A stretch of DNA of 64,000 nt, taken from Betaproteobacteria bacterium (GTDB lineage: Bacteria > Pseudomonadota > Gammaproteobacteria > Burkholderiales > CAIKXV01). The stretch lies in NCBI GenBank assembly GCA_021298815.1, contig JAJTHE010000075.1:1-64000 (forward strand). The letters run 5' to 3'. Below, piece after piece: positions 19,543 to 31,839 of the stretch; positions within the stretch are counted from its first letter, which is position 1, and each line of letters begins with the position of its first letter. The notes under the pieces are model-generated. The model did not search any database and was not told the DNA's origin. It saw only the letters and a program-made list of their open reading frames with translations. The position numbers were made by a program, and so were the translations under genes.

Positions 19543-21433
19543 TGCCGTTGCCCCGGTTCGCCGGGCCGTCGATCGGCTTCACCGGCTGCCCGAGCAGGTA
19601 GAAGTCCATCACCGTGCGCGCGAGTGGCGCGGCATGGGCACCGCCGCCGCCGGCGTTCTCGACCAGCACCGCGAGGGCGATCCTGGGGTTGTCCGCCGGG
19701 GCATAGGCGACGTAGAGCGCATGGTCGCGGTGGCGCTCGTCGATCTTGCTCGCGTCATAGCGCTGCCCCTGCTTGATCGCGATCACCTGCGAGGTGCCCG
19801 TCTTGCCCCCGACCAGGTACTTCGCATCGGCGAACGCGCGGTGGCCGGTGCCGCCCGGCGTGTTCACGTCGATCATCGCCTGGTGCACGGTCTGCCAGTG
19901 CTCCGGCTTGAAGTCGAGCCGGCGCAGCGGCTGCGCGAGGACCTGCCTGAGCGTGCGTGAGGTCGCATCCTGGATGGTATTCACCAGGTGCGGGGCGAAC
20001 ACCTGTCCGCGGTTGGCGATGATGGCGGTCGCGTTGGCGAGCTGCAGCAGCGTGGTCACGTTGTAGCCCTGGCCGATGCCGATCGAGATGGTGTCTCCGA
20101 CATACCACTTCTGCCGGAAGCGCCGCTGCTTCCATTCCTGCGACGGGTTGATGCCGATCGCCTCGCCCTCGAGGTCGAGCCCCGTGCGGGCGCCGAAGCC
20201 GAACTGGCGCATGAAGTTGCTGATCGTGTCGATGCCGAGGTCGAACGCGAGCTGGTAGTAGTAGGTGTCGCAGGAGATGACGATCGACTTGTGCATGTCG
20301 ACGAAGCCATGCCCGCCCACCTTCCAGTCGCGGTACTGGTGCGAATTGCCGGGCAGCGTGAAGAAGCCCACGTCGTGGATGCCGTACTGGGGCGTGCGCT
20401 TGCCGAGCTGCAGCGCCGCGAGCGCCATGAACGGCTTGTAGGTGGAGCCGGGCGGATACTGGCCGGTCAGCGCGCGGTTGACCATCGGCCGGTCGGGGTC
20501 GTTGTTCAGTTCGTTCCAGGTCGCGGTGTCGATGCCGTCGATGAACAGGTTGGGGTCGAAGCCCGGCATGCTCACGAAGGCGAGCACGCCGCCGGTGGCC
20601 GGGTCGATCGCGACCAGCGCGCCGCGCCGCCCGCCGAACGCCTCCTCCGCCGCCTGCTGCAGGCGCAGGTCGAGGTGCAGCTGCAGGTTGTTGCCCGAGA
20701 CCGGCGGGGTCCGCGCCAGCGTGCGCACCGCGCGGCCGCCGGAATCGACCTCGACCTGCTCCAGTCCGGTGATGCCGTGCAGTTCGCTTTCGTATTTCTG
20801 CTCCAGTCCGGTCTTGCCGATGTGCTCCGAGCCTCGATAGTTCGCCATCAGGCCGCGGGCTTCGAGCGACTCCACGTCCTTCGGGTTGATCCGCCCGATA
20901 TACCCGACCACGTGCGAAGCCAGGGTCCCGTTCGGGTAGCGCCGGAACAGGCGTGCGTTGATCTCGACGCCGGGGAACCGGTAGCGGTTCGCCGCGAAGC
21001 GGGCGATCTCGTCGTCGGACAGGCGGGTGCGGATCGGGATCGCGCCGAGCTTGCGCGATTCGTCGAGCAGCCGCTTGAAGCGGCGCCGGTCCTTCGGCGC
21101 GATCTCGATCAACTGGGACAGCGACTCGATGGTCGCGTCGAGGTCGCGCACCAGGGACGGGTTGATCTCGAGCGTGTAGGCGGTGAAGTTGTGGGCGAGC
21201 ACCGTGCCGTGGCGGTCGAGGATCAGGCCGCGGTTGGGCACGATGGGGACCAGCGAGATGCGGTTGGCCTCCGCCTGGGTGTGGTAGTGCTCGTGCTTCA
21301 TCACCTGCAGGAACACGAAGCGGCCAAGCAGCACGGCGAACAGCGCCAGCACGAACAGGCCGGCGATGGCGGCCCGGCGCCTGAACTCCGAGCGTTCGCC
21401 TTCCAGGTTCTTCAGTTCGACGAGTTGCGGCAT
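19505..21433 (-). CDS. mrdA: PBP2 (MrdA), elongation-specific transpeptidase
   Basis: Class B penicillin-binding protein of 642 residues that cross-links lateral wall peptidoglycan. A single membrane anchor lies near residues 22-42, followed by the dimerisation region and the transpeptidase domain with GSTYKPF (SxxK), SCDTYYYQ (the SxD variant typical of PBP2) and GGKTGTSQ (KTG). It lies 46 bases after mreD and overlaps rodA, the standard shape-gene order. Confidence 0.95.
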   Translation of the reverse strand: MPQLVELKNLEGERSEFRRRAAIAGLFVLALFAVLLGRFVFLQVMKHEHYHTQAEANRISLVPIVPNRGLILDRHGTVLAHNFTAYTLEINPSLVRDLDATIESLSQLIEIAPKDRRRFKRLLDESRKLGAIPIRTRLSDDEIARFAANRYRFPGVEINARLFRRYPNGTLASHVVGYIGRINPKDVESLEARGLMANYRGSEHIGKTGLEQKYESELHGITGLEQVEVDSGGRAVRTLARTPPVSGNNLQLHLDLRLQQAAEEAFGGRRGALVAIDPATGGVLAFVSMPGFDPNLFIDGIDTATWNELNNDPDRPMVNRALTGQYPPGSTYKPFMALAALQLGKRTPQYGIHDVGFFTLPGNSHQYRDWKVGGHGFVDMHKSIVISCDTYYYQLAFDLGIDTISNFMRQFGFGARTGLDLEGEAIGINPSQEWKQRRFRQKWYVGDTISIGIGQGYNVTTLLQLANATAIIANRGQVFAPHLVNTIQDATSRTLRQVLAQPLRRLDFKPEHWQTVHQAMIDVNTPGGTGHRAFADAKYLVGGKTGTSQVIAIKQGQRYDASKIDERHRDHALYVAYAPADNPRIALAVLVENAGGGGAHAAPLARTVMDFYLLGQPVKPIDGPANRGNGSASGGGSGAERD

Positions 21434-21479
21434 CGGGGCGATCGGGGGTCGGGTCGATCGGTATGTCTGGGGGCGAGGA

Positions 21480-22004
21480 TCAGATCGGGTGTTCGGGGTC
21501 GATGCGCGGGCGCTGCGGCGCGAGCAGGACTATCCAGACGACCGGCCACAGCAGCGCGCCGGTGAACGGCGGCACGAACCACGTCCAGCCGGGGAACGCC
21601 GCGCCGCCTGCCAGCCGCACCAACAGTATCACCGCCTGCGCGGTGAGCAGTATCGGCAGTATCTGCAGTATGTGCTTGTCCGTGCTGAACATGCGCAGTC
21701 GCCGACGCAACAGCGTGGCACCGAAGGCGACCACCGTGTAGGCGAGCGCGTGCTGCCCGAACAGGCTGGCCTGCGAGACGTCCATCGCCAGGCCGAAGGC
21801 GAAGGCCACGCCGAAGCCGATCAGCCGGGGTTCGCGCACGATCCAGAACAGCAGCACCAGCGCGACGAAGTCGGGCTTGAGCCAGGCCCAGACGCCCTCC
21901 CATGGCAGCAGGTTGGCCACCAGTGCCAGCAGGAGCGTGAACCAGAGGAAGCCCGGCCTGACCGGGAGCAGCAGTTCCTGTCGCGGTCCCATGCTCACGC
22001 CCAT
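21480..22004 (-). CDS. mreD: MreD, rod-shape-determining membrane protein
   Basis: Small integral membrane protein of 174 residues with about five hydrophobic segments and the MreD-like stretch AFAFGLAMDVSQASLFGQHAL. It links MreC to the rest of the elongation machinery. It lies between mreC (35 bases upstream) and mrdA. Sequence conservation in this family is low, so order and topology carry the call. Confidence 0.9.
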   Translation of the reverse strand: MGVSMGPRQELLLPVRPGFLWFTLLLALVANLLPWEGVWAWLKPDFVALVLLFWIVREPRLIGFGVAFAFGLAMDVSQASLFGQHALAYTVVAFGATLLRRRLRMFSTDKHILQILPILLTAQAVILLVRLAGGAAFPGWTWFVPPFTGALLWPVVWIVLLAPQRPRIDPEHPI

Positions 22005-22039
22005 GGCGATGATCCTTCCCGTGCGTCGCGCATCGTCGG

Positions 22040-22939
22040 TCAGCCACCTTTCCGGCCGCGCTTGCGCGGCGGGGCGGGTTCCTCGAAGCCGGGATTCTCC
22101 GGCAACGCGGTGGTCGCGGTGAGGACCAGCACCTGCCGGTAGCGATTCACGCCTGCCGCCGGCTGCGCGCTGATCCGGGCGAACATGAACGCGGCATTGC
22201 GCTCGACTTCCTGCACCGTCGCCACCGGCAGGCCGGCCGGGTAGGTGCCGTCGATGCCCGAGGTGATCAGCTTGTCGCCGGTCTGTATGTCGGCCGAGAA
22301 CGGCATGAAGCGCAGTTCCAGCACGCCGTCTGAGCCGACGCCGAACAGCACGCCGCGCACGCCGCTGCGCATCACCTGCACCGGCACGGTCATGTCCTTG
22401 TCGGTGATCAGGGTCACCTGGCTTGCCCAGGGATAGACCCGGGTGACCTGCCCGACCAGCCCGGCGGCATCGACGACCGGTTGCCCGGCCACGACGTCAT
22501 CGGTCATGCCCTTGCTGATGATCACGCGGCGCGTGAAGGGGTCGCGATGCGAGTAGAGGATCTCGGCGTAGACGGCCGACTGCGGGCCGCTGGCGCGCGT
22601 GTCCAGCAGGCCCCGCAGGCGGGCGTTCTCGAGCTCGAGCGCCTCCAGCCTGAGCAGTGCCGCGGCGTTCACCAGGTTCTGCTGCTCCAGCGTGTTGTTG
22701 CGCGCGGTCAGCTGTGCCTGGGTGGAAAAGAAGCCGGACATGCGTTCGAGCAGCCCCGCGGGGGCGAGCGCGACCCGCTGCAGCGGATAGACCACGGTCG
22801 CCACCACCTGCTGTATGTGGACGAGGTACCTGAACCGGCTGTCGGCCACGACCAGGGTCAGGGCGAGCAGCGAGAACAGCAGGAAGCGGGCGAAGGCGGT
22901 CGGGCCGCGGTTGAAGAAGGGTTGCTGCGCGTGTTCCAT
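22040..22939 (-). CDS. mreC: MreC, rod-shape-determining periplasmic protein
   Basis: A 299-residue protein with one N-terminal membrane anchor (FARFLLFSLLALTLVVADSRF), a coiled coil about residues 65-110 (STQAQLTARNNTLEQQN onward), and two beta-barrel lobes with RVYPWASQVTLITD and LITSGIDGTYPAGLPVATV, the MreC signature region. MreC polymerises around the cell and activates PBP2. The intergenic 106 bases to mreB are GC-rich with short direct repeats and no clear terminator, so one transcript is likely. Confidence 0.94.
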   Translation of the reverse strand: MEHAQQPFFNRGPTAFARFLLFSLLALTLVVADSRFRYLVHIQQVVATVVYPLQRVALAPAGLLERMSGFFSTQAQLTARNNTLEQQNLVNAAALLRLEALELENARLRGLLDTRASGPQSAVYAEILYSHRDPFTRRVIISKGMTDDVVAGQPVVDAAGLVGQVTRVYPWASQVTLITDKDMTVPVQVMRSGVRGVLFGVGSDGVLELRFMPFSADIQTGDKLITSGIDGTYPAGLPVATVQEVERNAAFMFARISAQPAAGVNRYRQVLVLTATTALPENPGFEEPAPPRKRGRKGG

Positions 22940-23045
22940 TCAGCGCGCCGGCAGGAGCGGGATCCCGCCGGCCGTTGCCGGCGGGGGAGGCGGGATCGCG
23001 CCGGCCGGTGCCGGGCAGGGGTGGAAACGGAGGTGGGCGCCGGTC

Positions 23046-24089
<1,044 letters not shown>

Positions 24090-24239
24090 TTATGGGGTGA
24101 ATTCGCCTGGGTGCGCGTTTGGATGCGCGATTGGGTGCGCGCCGGGCTGCGCGGGGACGCGGGGACGCGGGGGGGATTCGCGGTGCGGTCCGGCAGACCG
24201 GTCGGGGGGACGGCCGGGAGTGCTGGATATCAACTACGT

Positions 24240-24245
24240 TATGAT
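24240..24245 (+). promoter_or_regulatory. Candidate -10 of the gatCAB promoter
   Basis: TATGAT, one mismatch from consensus, 46 bases before the gatC start, in the 202-base divergent region between mreB and gatC. The rest of that region (24090-24230) holds short direct repeats built on GGTGCGCG and GGGGACGC and no other feature I can support. Confidence 0.5.
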
Positions 24246-24291
24246 ACCCCGGATCGTTACCGTCCAGCCCCCGTCACAGACCCCCGTTCCA

Positions 24292-24579
24292 ATGTCGCTC
24301 TGCAAGGAAGACGTCCAGCGCATCGCGCATCTCGCGCGGCTCGCGATCACCGACGATGAAGCCAGGCGCACGCTCGCGCAGCTGAACGACATCTTCGGCA
24401 TGATCGAGCGCATGCGCGCGGTCGACACCGAGGGCATCGAGCCGATGTCCCACCCGCTGGACGGGGCACAGCGATTGCGTGCCGACGCGGTCACCGACAT
24501 CCCCGACCGCGAGCGCAACCTGGCCAATGCGCCGGCGCGGCAGGACGGCCTGTTCCTCGTGCCCCGCGTGATCGAGTGA
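24292..24579 (+). CDS. gatC: GatC, Asp-tRNA(Asn)/Glu-tRNA(Gln) amidotransferase subunit C
   Basis: Small subunit of 95 residues that stabilises GatA in the tRNA-dependent amidotransferase. It starts [19 protein letters not shown], with the family segments [10 protein letters not shown] and the C-terminal [11 protein letters not shown] 24292 fits the family start; in-frame ATGs further upstream lie in the promoter region. gatA starts 4 bases after the stop. Confidence 0.95.
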   Translation: MSLCKEDVQRIAHLARLAITDDEARRTLAQLNDIFGMIERMRAVDTEGIEPMSHPLDGAQRLRADAVTDIPDRERNLANAPARQDGLFLVPRVIE

Positions 24580-24583
24580 CCCG

Positions 24584-26062
24584 ATGAGCGACGCCCTGCA
24601 CCAGCTGCCGCTGGCGGAACTGGCGAAGCGGCTCGCTGCGCGCGAGCTGTCCGCGGTCGAGCTCGCGCGGCATTTCCTCGGCCGCATGGAGCGCCACCGC
24701 GGCCTGAACGCCTTCCTCGACGTCAGGCCCGAGGTGACGCTGGCGCAGGCGCAGGCGGCCGACGACCGGCGCGCCCGCGGCGAGGCCGGCGCGCTGCTGG
24801 GCATCCCGATCGCGCACAAGGACATCTTCGTCACCCGCGATTTCGCCTCCACCGCCGCCAGCCGGATGCTCGAGGGCTACATGAGCCCGTTCGACGCCAC
24901 CGTGGTCGACCGGCTGGCGAAGGCCGGCATGGTGACCCTGGGCAAGGTCAACTGCGACGAGTTCGCGATGGGTTCGTCGAACGAGAACAGCGCCTACGGC
25001 CCGGTGCTCAACCCCTGGGACGCTGCCGCCGTGCCGGGCGGCTCCTCCGGCGGCTCGTCGGCGGCCGTCGCGGCGCGCATCGCCCCGGTCGCCACCGCCA
25101 CCGACACCGGCGGGTCAATCCGCGAGCCGGCGGCGTTCTGCGGCATCACCGGCACCAAGCCCACCTACGGCCGTCCGTCGCGCTGGGGCATGATCGCCTT
25201 CGCCTCGAGCCTGGACACCGCGGGCCTGATGACCGTGTCGGCGGAAGATGCCGCCTGGGTGCTGTCGGCGATGTGCGGCTTCGACCCTAACGATTCCACC
25301 AGCGTCGACCGCCCGGACGAGGACTTCGCGCGCGACCTCGCATGGCCGGTGCAGGGCCTGCGCATCGGCGTGCCGAAGGAATTCTTCGCGCCCGGACTGC
25401 AGCCCGATGTCGAGCGCGCTGTGCGCGCGGCGCTCGAGACCTATCGCTCGATGGGCGCGACCCTGGTCGACATCTCGCTGCCCAATGCCGAGCTCGGCAT
25501 CCCGGTCTACTACGTCGTGGCGCCGGCCGAGTGCAGCTCGAACCTGTCGCGCTTCGATGGCGTGCGCTACGGCCATCGCGCGAAGGACCACGGCGACCTC
25601 GCGGACATGATCAAGCGTTCGCGTGCCGAGGGGTTCGGCCCAGAGCCCAAGCGCCGGATCCTGATCGGCACCTACGTGCTGTCGCACGGCTACTACGACG
25701 CCTACTACATCAAGGCGCAGCAGGTGCGCCGGCTGATCGCCAACGAGTTCCAGCAGGCGTTCACGCAATGCGACGTGATCGCCGGGCCGGTGACCACCAG
25801 CGTCGCCTTCGGCTTCGGCGAGAAGGCGGCCGACCCGGTGTCGATGTACATGTCCGACCTGTACACGATCCCCGGCAGCCTGGCCGGCGTGCCCAGCGTG
25901 AGCATTCCCTGCGGCTTCGGCGACGGCGCCAATGCCTCGCGCCCGGTCGGGCTGCAGCTGATGGCCAACTACTTCGACGAGGCGCGGCTGCTCGGCGTCG
26001 CGCACCAGTACCAGCTGGCGACCGACTGGCATCGCCGGGTGCCGGCGGCCTTCGCCGCCTGA
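24584..26062 (+). CDS. gatA: GatA, glutamyl-tRNA(Gln) amidotransferase subunit A
   Basis: Amidase subunit of 492 residues that hydrolyses glutamine and passes ammonia to GatB. The Ser-cisSer-Lys catalytic set is visible: lysine in IAHKDIF, the glycine/serine-rich [14 protein letters not shown], and [15 protein letters not shown]. The C-terminal VPSVSIPCG is typical. Together with gatB and gatC it lets the cell make Gln-tRNA or Asn-tRNA by the indirect route. Confidence 0.97.
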   Translation: MSDALHQLPLAELAKRLAARELSAVELARHFLGRMERHRGLNAFLDVRPEVTLAQAQAADDRRARGEAGALLGIPIAHKDIFVTRDFASTAASRMLEGYMSPFDATVVDRLAKAGMVTLGKVNCDEFAMGSSNENSAYGPVLNPWDAAAVPGGSSGGSSAAVAARIAPVATATDTGGSIREPAAFCGITGTKPTYGRPSRWGMIAFASSLDTAGLMTVSAEDAAWVLSAMCGFDPNDSTSVDRPDEDFARDLAWPVQGLRIGVPKEFFAPGLQPDVERAVRAALETYRSMGATLVDISLPNAELGIPVYYVVAPAECSSNLSRFDGVRYGHRAKDHGDLADMIKRSRAEGFGPEPKRRILIGTYVLSHGYYDAYYIKAQQVRRLIANEFQQAFTQCDVIAGPVTTSVAFGFGEKAADPVSMYMSDLYTIPGSLAGVPSVSIPCGFGDGANASRPVGLQLMANYFDEARLLGVAHQYQLATDWHRRVPAAFAA

Positions 26063-26084
26063 GCCGGCCCGGACGACAACCACC

Positions 26085-27581
<1,497 letters not shown>

Positions 27582-27629
27582 TCCGAAAGGACCAATCGGT
27601 CCCGCCGTGCCCGTTGCCACGACGCGGGA

Positions 27630-28175
27630 TTGGTGGAATCCACGGTCGATTCCTGCCGTGCGGCCCTGGGCACGTTGAACGCCAACACCCCGGGTTCGGT
27701 CGGTTCCGGCCGGCGCGAGATCAACTGGGACGGCGTGCCCGCTGCATCCTCCGACCCGAATCCGTTCGCCGGGAACTTCTTCCACGCGAACGTCGCCGGG
27801 CGTGCGCGCGGCGTCGAGTTCACCACGCCGGGCAGCGGCTTCCTGGTCAGCGCAGCGGCGGGGGGCGTCACTCTGTTCAGCCGCAACGTTCGGGTCGGCG
27901 GCAACGGTTCGCTGTCCTTCCTCGGCCTCCAGGCCGATGCCGGCGAGCGCATCGCCCGCATCCGGCTGACCAGCGGCAATGCGGCGCTGCTTGCCAACAG
28001 CGACTACGGGCCGGGTGCCGACGGTGTCGTGATGGACGACTTCATCTACGCCGAGCCGATCGCGGCCGCGGTGGTGCCGGTGCCGGCCAGCGCGCTGCTG
28101 CTCGGTGGCGGGCTGCTGTCGATCGCGGGCCTGGGCTGGAAGCGCCGGTCGAACCAGGGACCAGGCGCCGCCTGA
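27630..28175 (+). pseudogene. 5'-truncated VPxPA-CTERM-like secreted protein
   Basis: The frame is open from the gatB stop (27579-27581) to 28175, but no signal peptide or good start precedes the homologous part; only TTG (27630) and GTG (27633) are available. The body contains RREINWDGVPA, FFHANVAGRARGVEFTTPGSGF and FLGLQADAGERIARIRL, which I recognise from a family of exported PEP-CTERM-type proteins. It ends with VPVPASALLLGGGLLSIAGLGWKRR, a VPxPA-type sorting signal with membrane stretch and basic tail. Without an export signal it cannot be sorted, so I call it a gene remnant lacking its first few dozen residues. No sorting machinery is present in this window. Confidence 0.6.
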
Positions 28176-28182
28176 ACCCGCG

Positions 28183-29718
28183 TCATCGTGCCGGAAGGTC
28201 GATGCCGACGCAGGTGCGGCCGGCCTCTGAAGCGGCTGTCGCCGTTCCACCGTGGGCGACCGCGATCGAGCGCACGATGGCCAGCCCGAGGCCGGCACCC
28301 TCGGTGTCGTGCTGGCGTGAACTGTCGCCCCGGTAGAAGCGGTCGAACATCCGGGCGAGCACTTCAGGGGCCACGGTCTCGCCCTGGTTGCACACCGACA
28401 GGCGGATGCAAGGCATGCCGCCCGCGGACGGCGGCGGCGAGGGTTCGATGGCCACGCGCACCACGCTGCCTGCCGCCGCATGGCGGATCGCGTTGGACAC
28501 CAGGTTGGCCAGCGCGCGCACCAGCAGCGAACGGTCGCCGGGAACCGTCGCGGCGCCCTCGACGGCGAGCCCGAGGTGCTGCTCGGTGGCGAGCGCCTCG
28601 TAGAACGACAGCACCTGGCGCGCCATGTCCTGCAGGTCGACCGCATCGCGCACCGGCTGCGCCAGTCCGTGCTCCGACTTGGCGAGGAACAGCATGTCGG
28701 AGACCATCCGCGCCAGGCGCTCGAGTTCCTCCGAATTGTTCGCCAGCACTTCCCGGTAGTCGTCCGCGCTGCGCGCCCGCGACAGGCCGACCTGGGTCTG
28801 CGTCATCAGGTTGCTGAGCGGCGTGCGCAGTTCATGCGCGAGGTCGCTCGACAGCTCGCTCAGCCGGCGGAACGAATCCTCGAGCCTCGCCAGCATGTCG
28901 TTCAGCGTGCGCGCGAGGTCGGCCACCTCGACCGGCAGGTCGCCCGAGGTGAGCCGCCGATCGAGCCGGGATGCCGTGACCCCTTCGGCTTCGCGCCCCA
29001 GCCGGCGCAGCGGGGCGAGGCCGCTGCGCGCGGCGATCCAGCCGAGCAGTCCGGTGGCGAGCACCGCGATGGCGACGAACGTCCACAGCGTGCGCCGGAA
29101 CGACTGCATGTAGTGATCGTGGTGCGCGGTGTCGACGCCGATGGTCACGCGGAACGGGCGCCGGTCGGGCAGGCCGCTAGGCAGTTCGCGCGACAGGCCG
29201 CGGAAGGTGCGGCCTTCATGGGTCCACTGGACCGGCAGGGCAGTGCCATGGTCGGCATGGCCGGGCACCGACGGGTCGTGGGGGTGCGCATGCGCATGCA
29301 CGGGTGCCGCGGGCCGTGGCGAGCCGTCCGGTCGCGCCGGAGCCGCCGCGGGTGCCGTCCGGGCGGCCGGCGAGCTGAACCAGATGCGCGCCTCGCCGTC
29401 CTCGATGCGCACGGCAAGGTCGTCATGCCCGACCAGCATCGCGCCGAACAGCGCGTCGAGGCGCTCGAGGTCGGCGGGGCTGCGCACCGAAGCGAGCAGC
29501 GACGCGCTGGTGGTGAACTTGCCTTCGGCCAGGTCATGGTCCAGTTCGACGAAGTGCCGCTCCACCGATGCGCCGATCAGTTGCCCGAGCGCGAGCAGCA
29601 CCGCGGTCGAGCCGGCCACGAACAGCAGCGTGATGCGCAGCGTGAGCGAGACCGAGGCCGGAGCGTGCGCGGGACGCCTGACGTCCGGGGACGGGATGGC
29701 TACGCGCCGGGCATCCAT
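28183..29718 (-). CDS. CusS/CopS-like sensor histidine kinase
   Basis: Membrane sensor of 511 residues. The first membrane segment (about residues 22-47) and the second (about 230-250) enclose a periplasmic domain with an unusual His-rich stretch, HAHAHPHDPSVPGHADHG, a plausible metal-sensing site. A HAMP domain follows, then the H-box LAHELRTPLSNL, N-box NLVSNAIRHA and G-box EGAGLGLAIV. ATG 29718 is 6 bases after the regulator gene upstream ends. The kinase and regulator are divergent from an RND efflux operon, which they probably control. Copper or silver is the usual signal for this family, but the metal is not fixed by sequence. Confidence 0.88.
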   Translation of the reverse strand: MDARRVAIPSPDVRRPAHAPASVSLTLRITLLFVAGSTAVLLALGQLIGASVERHFVELDHDLAEGKFTTSASLLASVRSPADLERLDALFGAMLVGHDDLAVRIEDGEARIWFSSPAARTAPAAAPARPDGSPRPAAPVHAHAHPHDPSVPGHADHGTALPVQWTHEGRTFRGLSRELPSGLPDRRPFRVTIGVDTAHHDHYMQSFRRTLWTFVAIAVLATGLLGWIAARSGLAPLRRLGREAEGVTASRLDRRLTSGDLPVEVADLARTLNDMLARLEDSFRRLSELSSDLAHELRTPLSNLMTQTQVGLSRARSADDYREVLANNSEELERLARMVSDMLFLAKSEHGLAQPVRDAVDLQDMARQVLSFYEALATEQHLGLAVEGAATVPGDRSLLVRALANLVSNAIRHAAAGSVVRVAIEPSPPPSAGGMPCIRLSVCNQGETVAPEVLARMFDRFYRGDSSRQHDTEGAGLGLAIVRSIAVAHGGTATAASEAGRTCVGIDLPAR

Positions 29719-29723
29719 CCGGT

Positions 29724-30401
29724 TCAGGATCCGTCCTCGAGCACGTAGCCCATGCCGCGCAGCGTACGGATGAGCTTGGGCTCGTAGGCGTCGTCGATCT
29801 TCGCGCGCAGGCGGCGGATCGCCACCTCGACCACATTGGTGTCGCTGTCGAAGTTCATGTCCCACACCTGCGAGGCGATCAGCGACCGCGGCAGCACTTC
29901 GCCGCGCCGGCGCATCAGCAGTTCGAGCAGCGCGAACTCCTTGCCGGTGAGCTCGATGCGCTGCCCGGCGCGCACCGCGCGGCGGCGGATCAGGTCGAGT
30001 TCGAGGTCGGCCACCCTCAGGCTGGTGGATTCGGCCATCGGCGTGCGCCGGCGCAGCAGCGTGCGTACCCGCGCCAGCAGTTCGGTGAACGCGAACGGCT
30101 TCACCAGGTAGTCGTCGGCGCCGAGTTCGAGGCCGCGCACCCGGTCCTCTACCTCGTCGCGCGCGGTGAGAAACAGCACCGGCAGCTGGTGGCCGGCCTC
30201 GCGCAGCGTCTTCACCAGGGTCCAGCCGTCCAGCCTGGGCAGCATCACGTCGACGATCGCGAGGTCGAACGCTTCCGCGAGCAGCAGGTGCAGTCCGTCC
30301 GCGCCGTCGCGGGCCACCTCGGCGGCGAAGCCTGCTTCACGCAGGCCCTGCCGCAGGTAGTCGCCGGTCGGGACTTCGTCCTCGACGATCAGGATCTTCA
30401 C
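29724..30401 (-). CDS. CusR/CopR-like response regulator (OmpR family)
   Basis: A 225-residue two-domain regulator from GTG 30401. The receiver begins MKILIVEDE-like (VKILIVEDE), with phosphoacceptor aspartate in [12 protein letters not shown], threonine in FLTARD and lysine in YLVKPFAF. The winged-helix DNA-binding domain has [12 protein letters not shown] and [17 protein letters not shown]. It is co-transcribed with the sensor kinase and lies 182 bases from the divergent efflux genes, with a perfect palindrome between them as candidate binding site. Confidence 0.93.
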   Translation of the reverse strand: MKILIVEDEVPTGDYLRQGLREAGFAAEVARDGADGLHLLLAEAFDLAIVDVMLPRLDGWTLVKTLREAGHQLPVLFLTARDEVEDRVRGLELGADDYLVKPFAFTELLARVRTLLRRRTPMAESTSLRVADLELDLIRRRAVRAGQRIELTGKEFALLELLMRRRGEVLPRSLIASQVWDMNFDSDTNVVEVAIRRLRAKIDDAYEPKLIRTLRGMGYVLEDGS

Positions 30402-30531
30402 TGCCCGATGCCTGCGTTGCTTCGCGGCCCGGCGACAGTCGTGGTGGCAGGTTTCGTGGCACGCTCCCATGCGTTCTGCGCAGCCTCCGATTCTGCCGCA
30501 GCGCGGGCCGGAGCCGCTGCCCGCCAGGCCA

Positions 30532-30549
30532 GATTACGCTTTTGTAATC
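30532..30549. promoter_or_regulatory. Candidate binding site of the divergent response regulator
   Basis: Perfect inverted repeat GATTAC-N6-GTAATC in the 181-base gap between the regulator gene and the outer-membrane factor gene, 34 bases before the latter. An AT-rich dyad of this size stands out in the GC-rich surroundings and fits OmpR-family metal regulators in general layout. Binding by this regulator is inference. Confidence 0.6.
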
Positions 30550-30582
30550 GCCGGGTCATCGCCGGGCCGGGGTGGGCACCGC

Positions 30583-31839
30583 ATGCTTGCAGGCATGAGA
30601 GTCCTTCCGGCTGCCGCGATGATCCTCGTCCTCCATGCCGCCGCTGCTGCCGTGCCGGCGGCCGCCAGCGCCGCCACGGACGGCGCGGGCACTCTGCGTG
30701 CTGCGGTCGACCGTGCCGCGCGGCTCGACCCGCTGCTGCGCACGCTCGATGCGCGCGCGGACGAGGTCGATGCCAGCCGGACGGCGGCAGCCGCGCTGTT
30801 CCCGGGTGCGCCCGTGCTGGGGGCCAGCCTGCGCCGCGACCGGCCCGACCGCGACCTCGGGCGAAACGAGGTCGAGTTCGAGGTCGGACTGCTGCTGTGG
30901 CTGCCCGGGCAGCGCGCGCTGCGCCAGCAGCTCGCCGGCGACGAAGGCACCGGGCGCGATGCGGCCGTGGTCGATGCCCGGCTGCAGGTCGCTGGCCGGG
31001 TGCGGGAAGCGTTGTGGGCGCTGGCGTTCGCGCGCCTGGACGAAACGGCGGCCAGGCGGCGCATCGGCACGGTCGAGCGCCTGGTCGCGGATGTCGAGCG
31101 GCGTGTCGCGGTGGGCGTGCTCGCGCGCGCCGACCTGCTGCTCGCACGCGCCGAAGCAGCGGCCGCGCGCGGCCTCCTGATCGAGGCCGGTGCCCGGGTG
31201 GAGCAGGCGCTGCAGGCCTGGCGCGCGCTCACCGGCGACGGTCTGCTGCCGGTGTCCTGGGTCGAGGCCGAGGCCGAGGCCGGCGGGTCCGTGCGTGCGT
31301 CCGGCAGCGCCGCGCATCCGTCGGTGGTGGCCGCGCTGGGCGAGGTCGACCTCGCGCGTTCCCGCCTGAAGCTGGCGAGCGAGTCCACGCGCGACCCGCC
31401 GGAGATCGGCCTGCAGCATCGCAGCGACCGCGAGGCCACCGGCGCGGACCACCGGAACTCGATACGGGTCGCGCTGCGCGTGCCGCTCGCGACCGATGCG
31501 CGCAACCGGCCGCGCATCGCCGCAGCGAACACCGAGCGGGTACGTGCCGAGTCCGCACTGTTGCAGGTGCAGCGGCGGATCGAGGCCGACACTGCGCGCG
31601 CCCGGGCGGAACTCGATGCGGCCCGCGCCCAGGAAGCCAACGCGCGCGAGCGGCTGCGCGACGCGGGCGAACATCTCGCGCTGGTGCGTCGCGCCTTCGA
31701 CCTGGGCGAACAGTCGCTGGTGGCGATGCTGAGGGCGCTCGCCCTGGCCGACGAGGCGCAGGCCGACCTCGACCGGCAGGTGGCCGCGCGCGACCGCGCG
31801 ACCGCGCGCATCAACCAGGCGGCGGGGGTGCTGCCGTGA
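30583..31839 (+). CDS. TolC/CusC-family outer-membrane efflux protein
   Basis: A 418-residue outer-membrane factor from ATG 30583 (ATG 30595 is an alternative). A signal peptide (RVLPAAAMILVLHAAAAAVPAAASA) is followed by two rounds of long helices typical of TolC proteins, rich in Ala, Arg and Glu, such as RRRIGTVERLVADVERRVAVGV. RVALRVPLATDARNRPRI marks the second repeat, where family members have an LPLF-like element. It is short for the family, and the first repeat lacks the usual lipoprotein cysteine. The stop overlaps the next start (GTGA at 31836), so it belongs with the adaptor and pump. Confidence 0.8.
   Translation: MLAGMRVLPAAAMILVLHAAAAAVPAAASAATDGAGTLRAAVDRAARLDPLLRTLDARADEVDASRTAAAALFPGAPVLGASLRRDRPDRDLGRNEVEFEVGLLLWLPGQRALRQQLAGDEGTGRDAAVVDARLQVAGRVREALWALAFARLDETAARRRIGTVERLVADVERRVAVGVLARADLLLARAEAAAARGLLIEAGARVEQALQAWRALTGDGLLPVSWVEAEAEAGGSVRASGSAAHPSVVAALGEVDLARSRLKLASESTRDPPEIGLQHRSDREATGADHRNSIRVALRVPLATDARNRPRIAAANTERVRAESALLQVQRRIEADTARARAELDAARAQEANARERLRDAGEHLALVRRAFDLGEQSLVAMLRALALADEAQADLDRQVAARDRATARINQAAGVLP

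Noticed and set aside
30189-31835. Long upstream extension of the adaptor frame
   Set aside because: The frame is open from 30189 but antisense to the response regulator and shifted in the outer-membrane factor gene. The signal peptide and the start overlapping the upstream stop put the real start at 31836.
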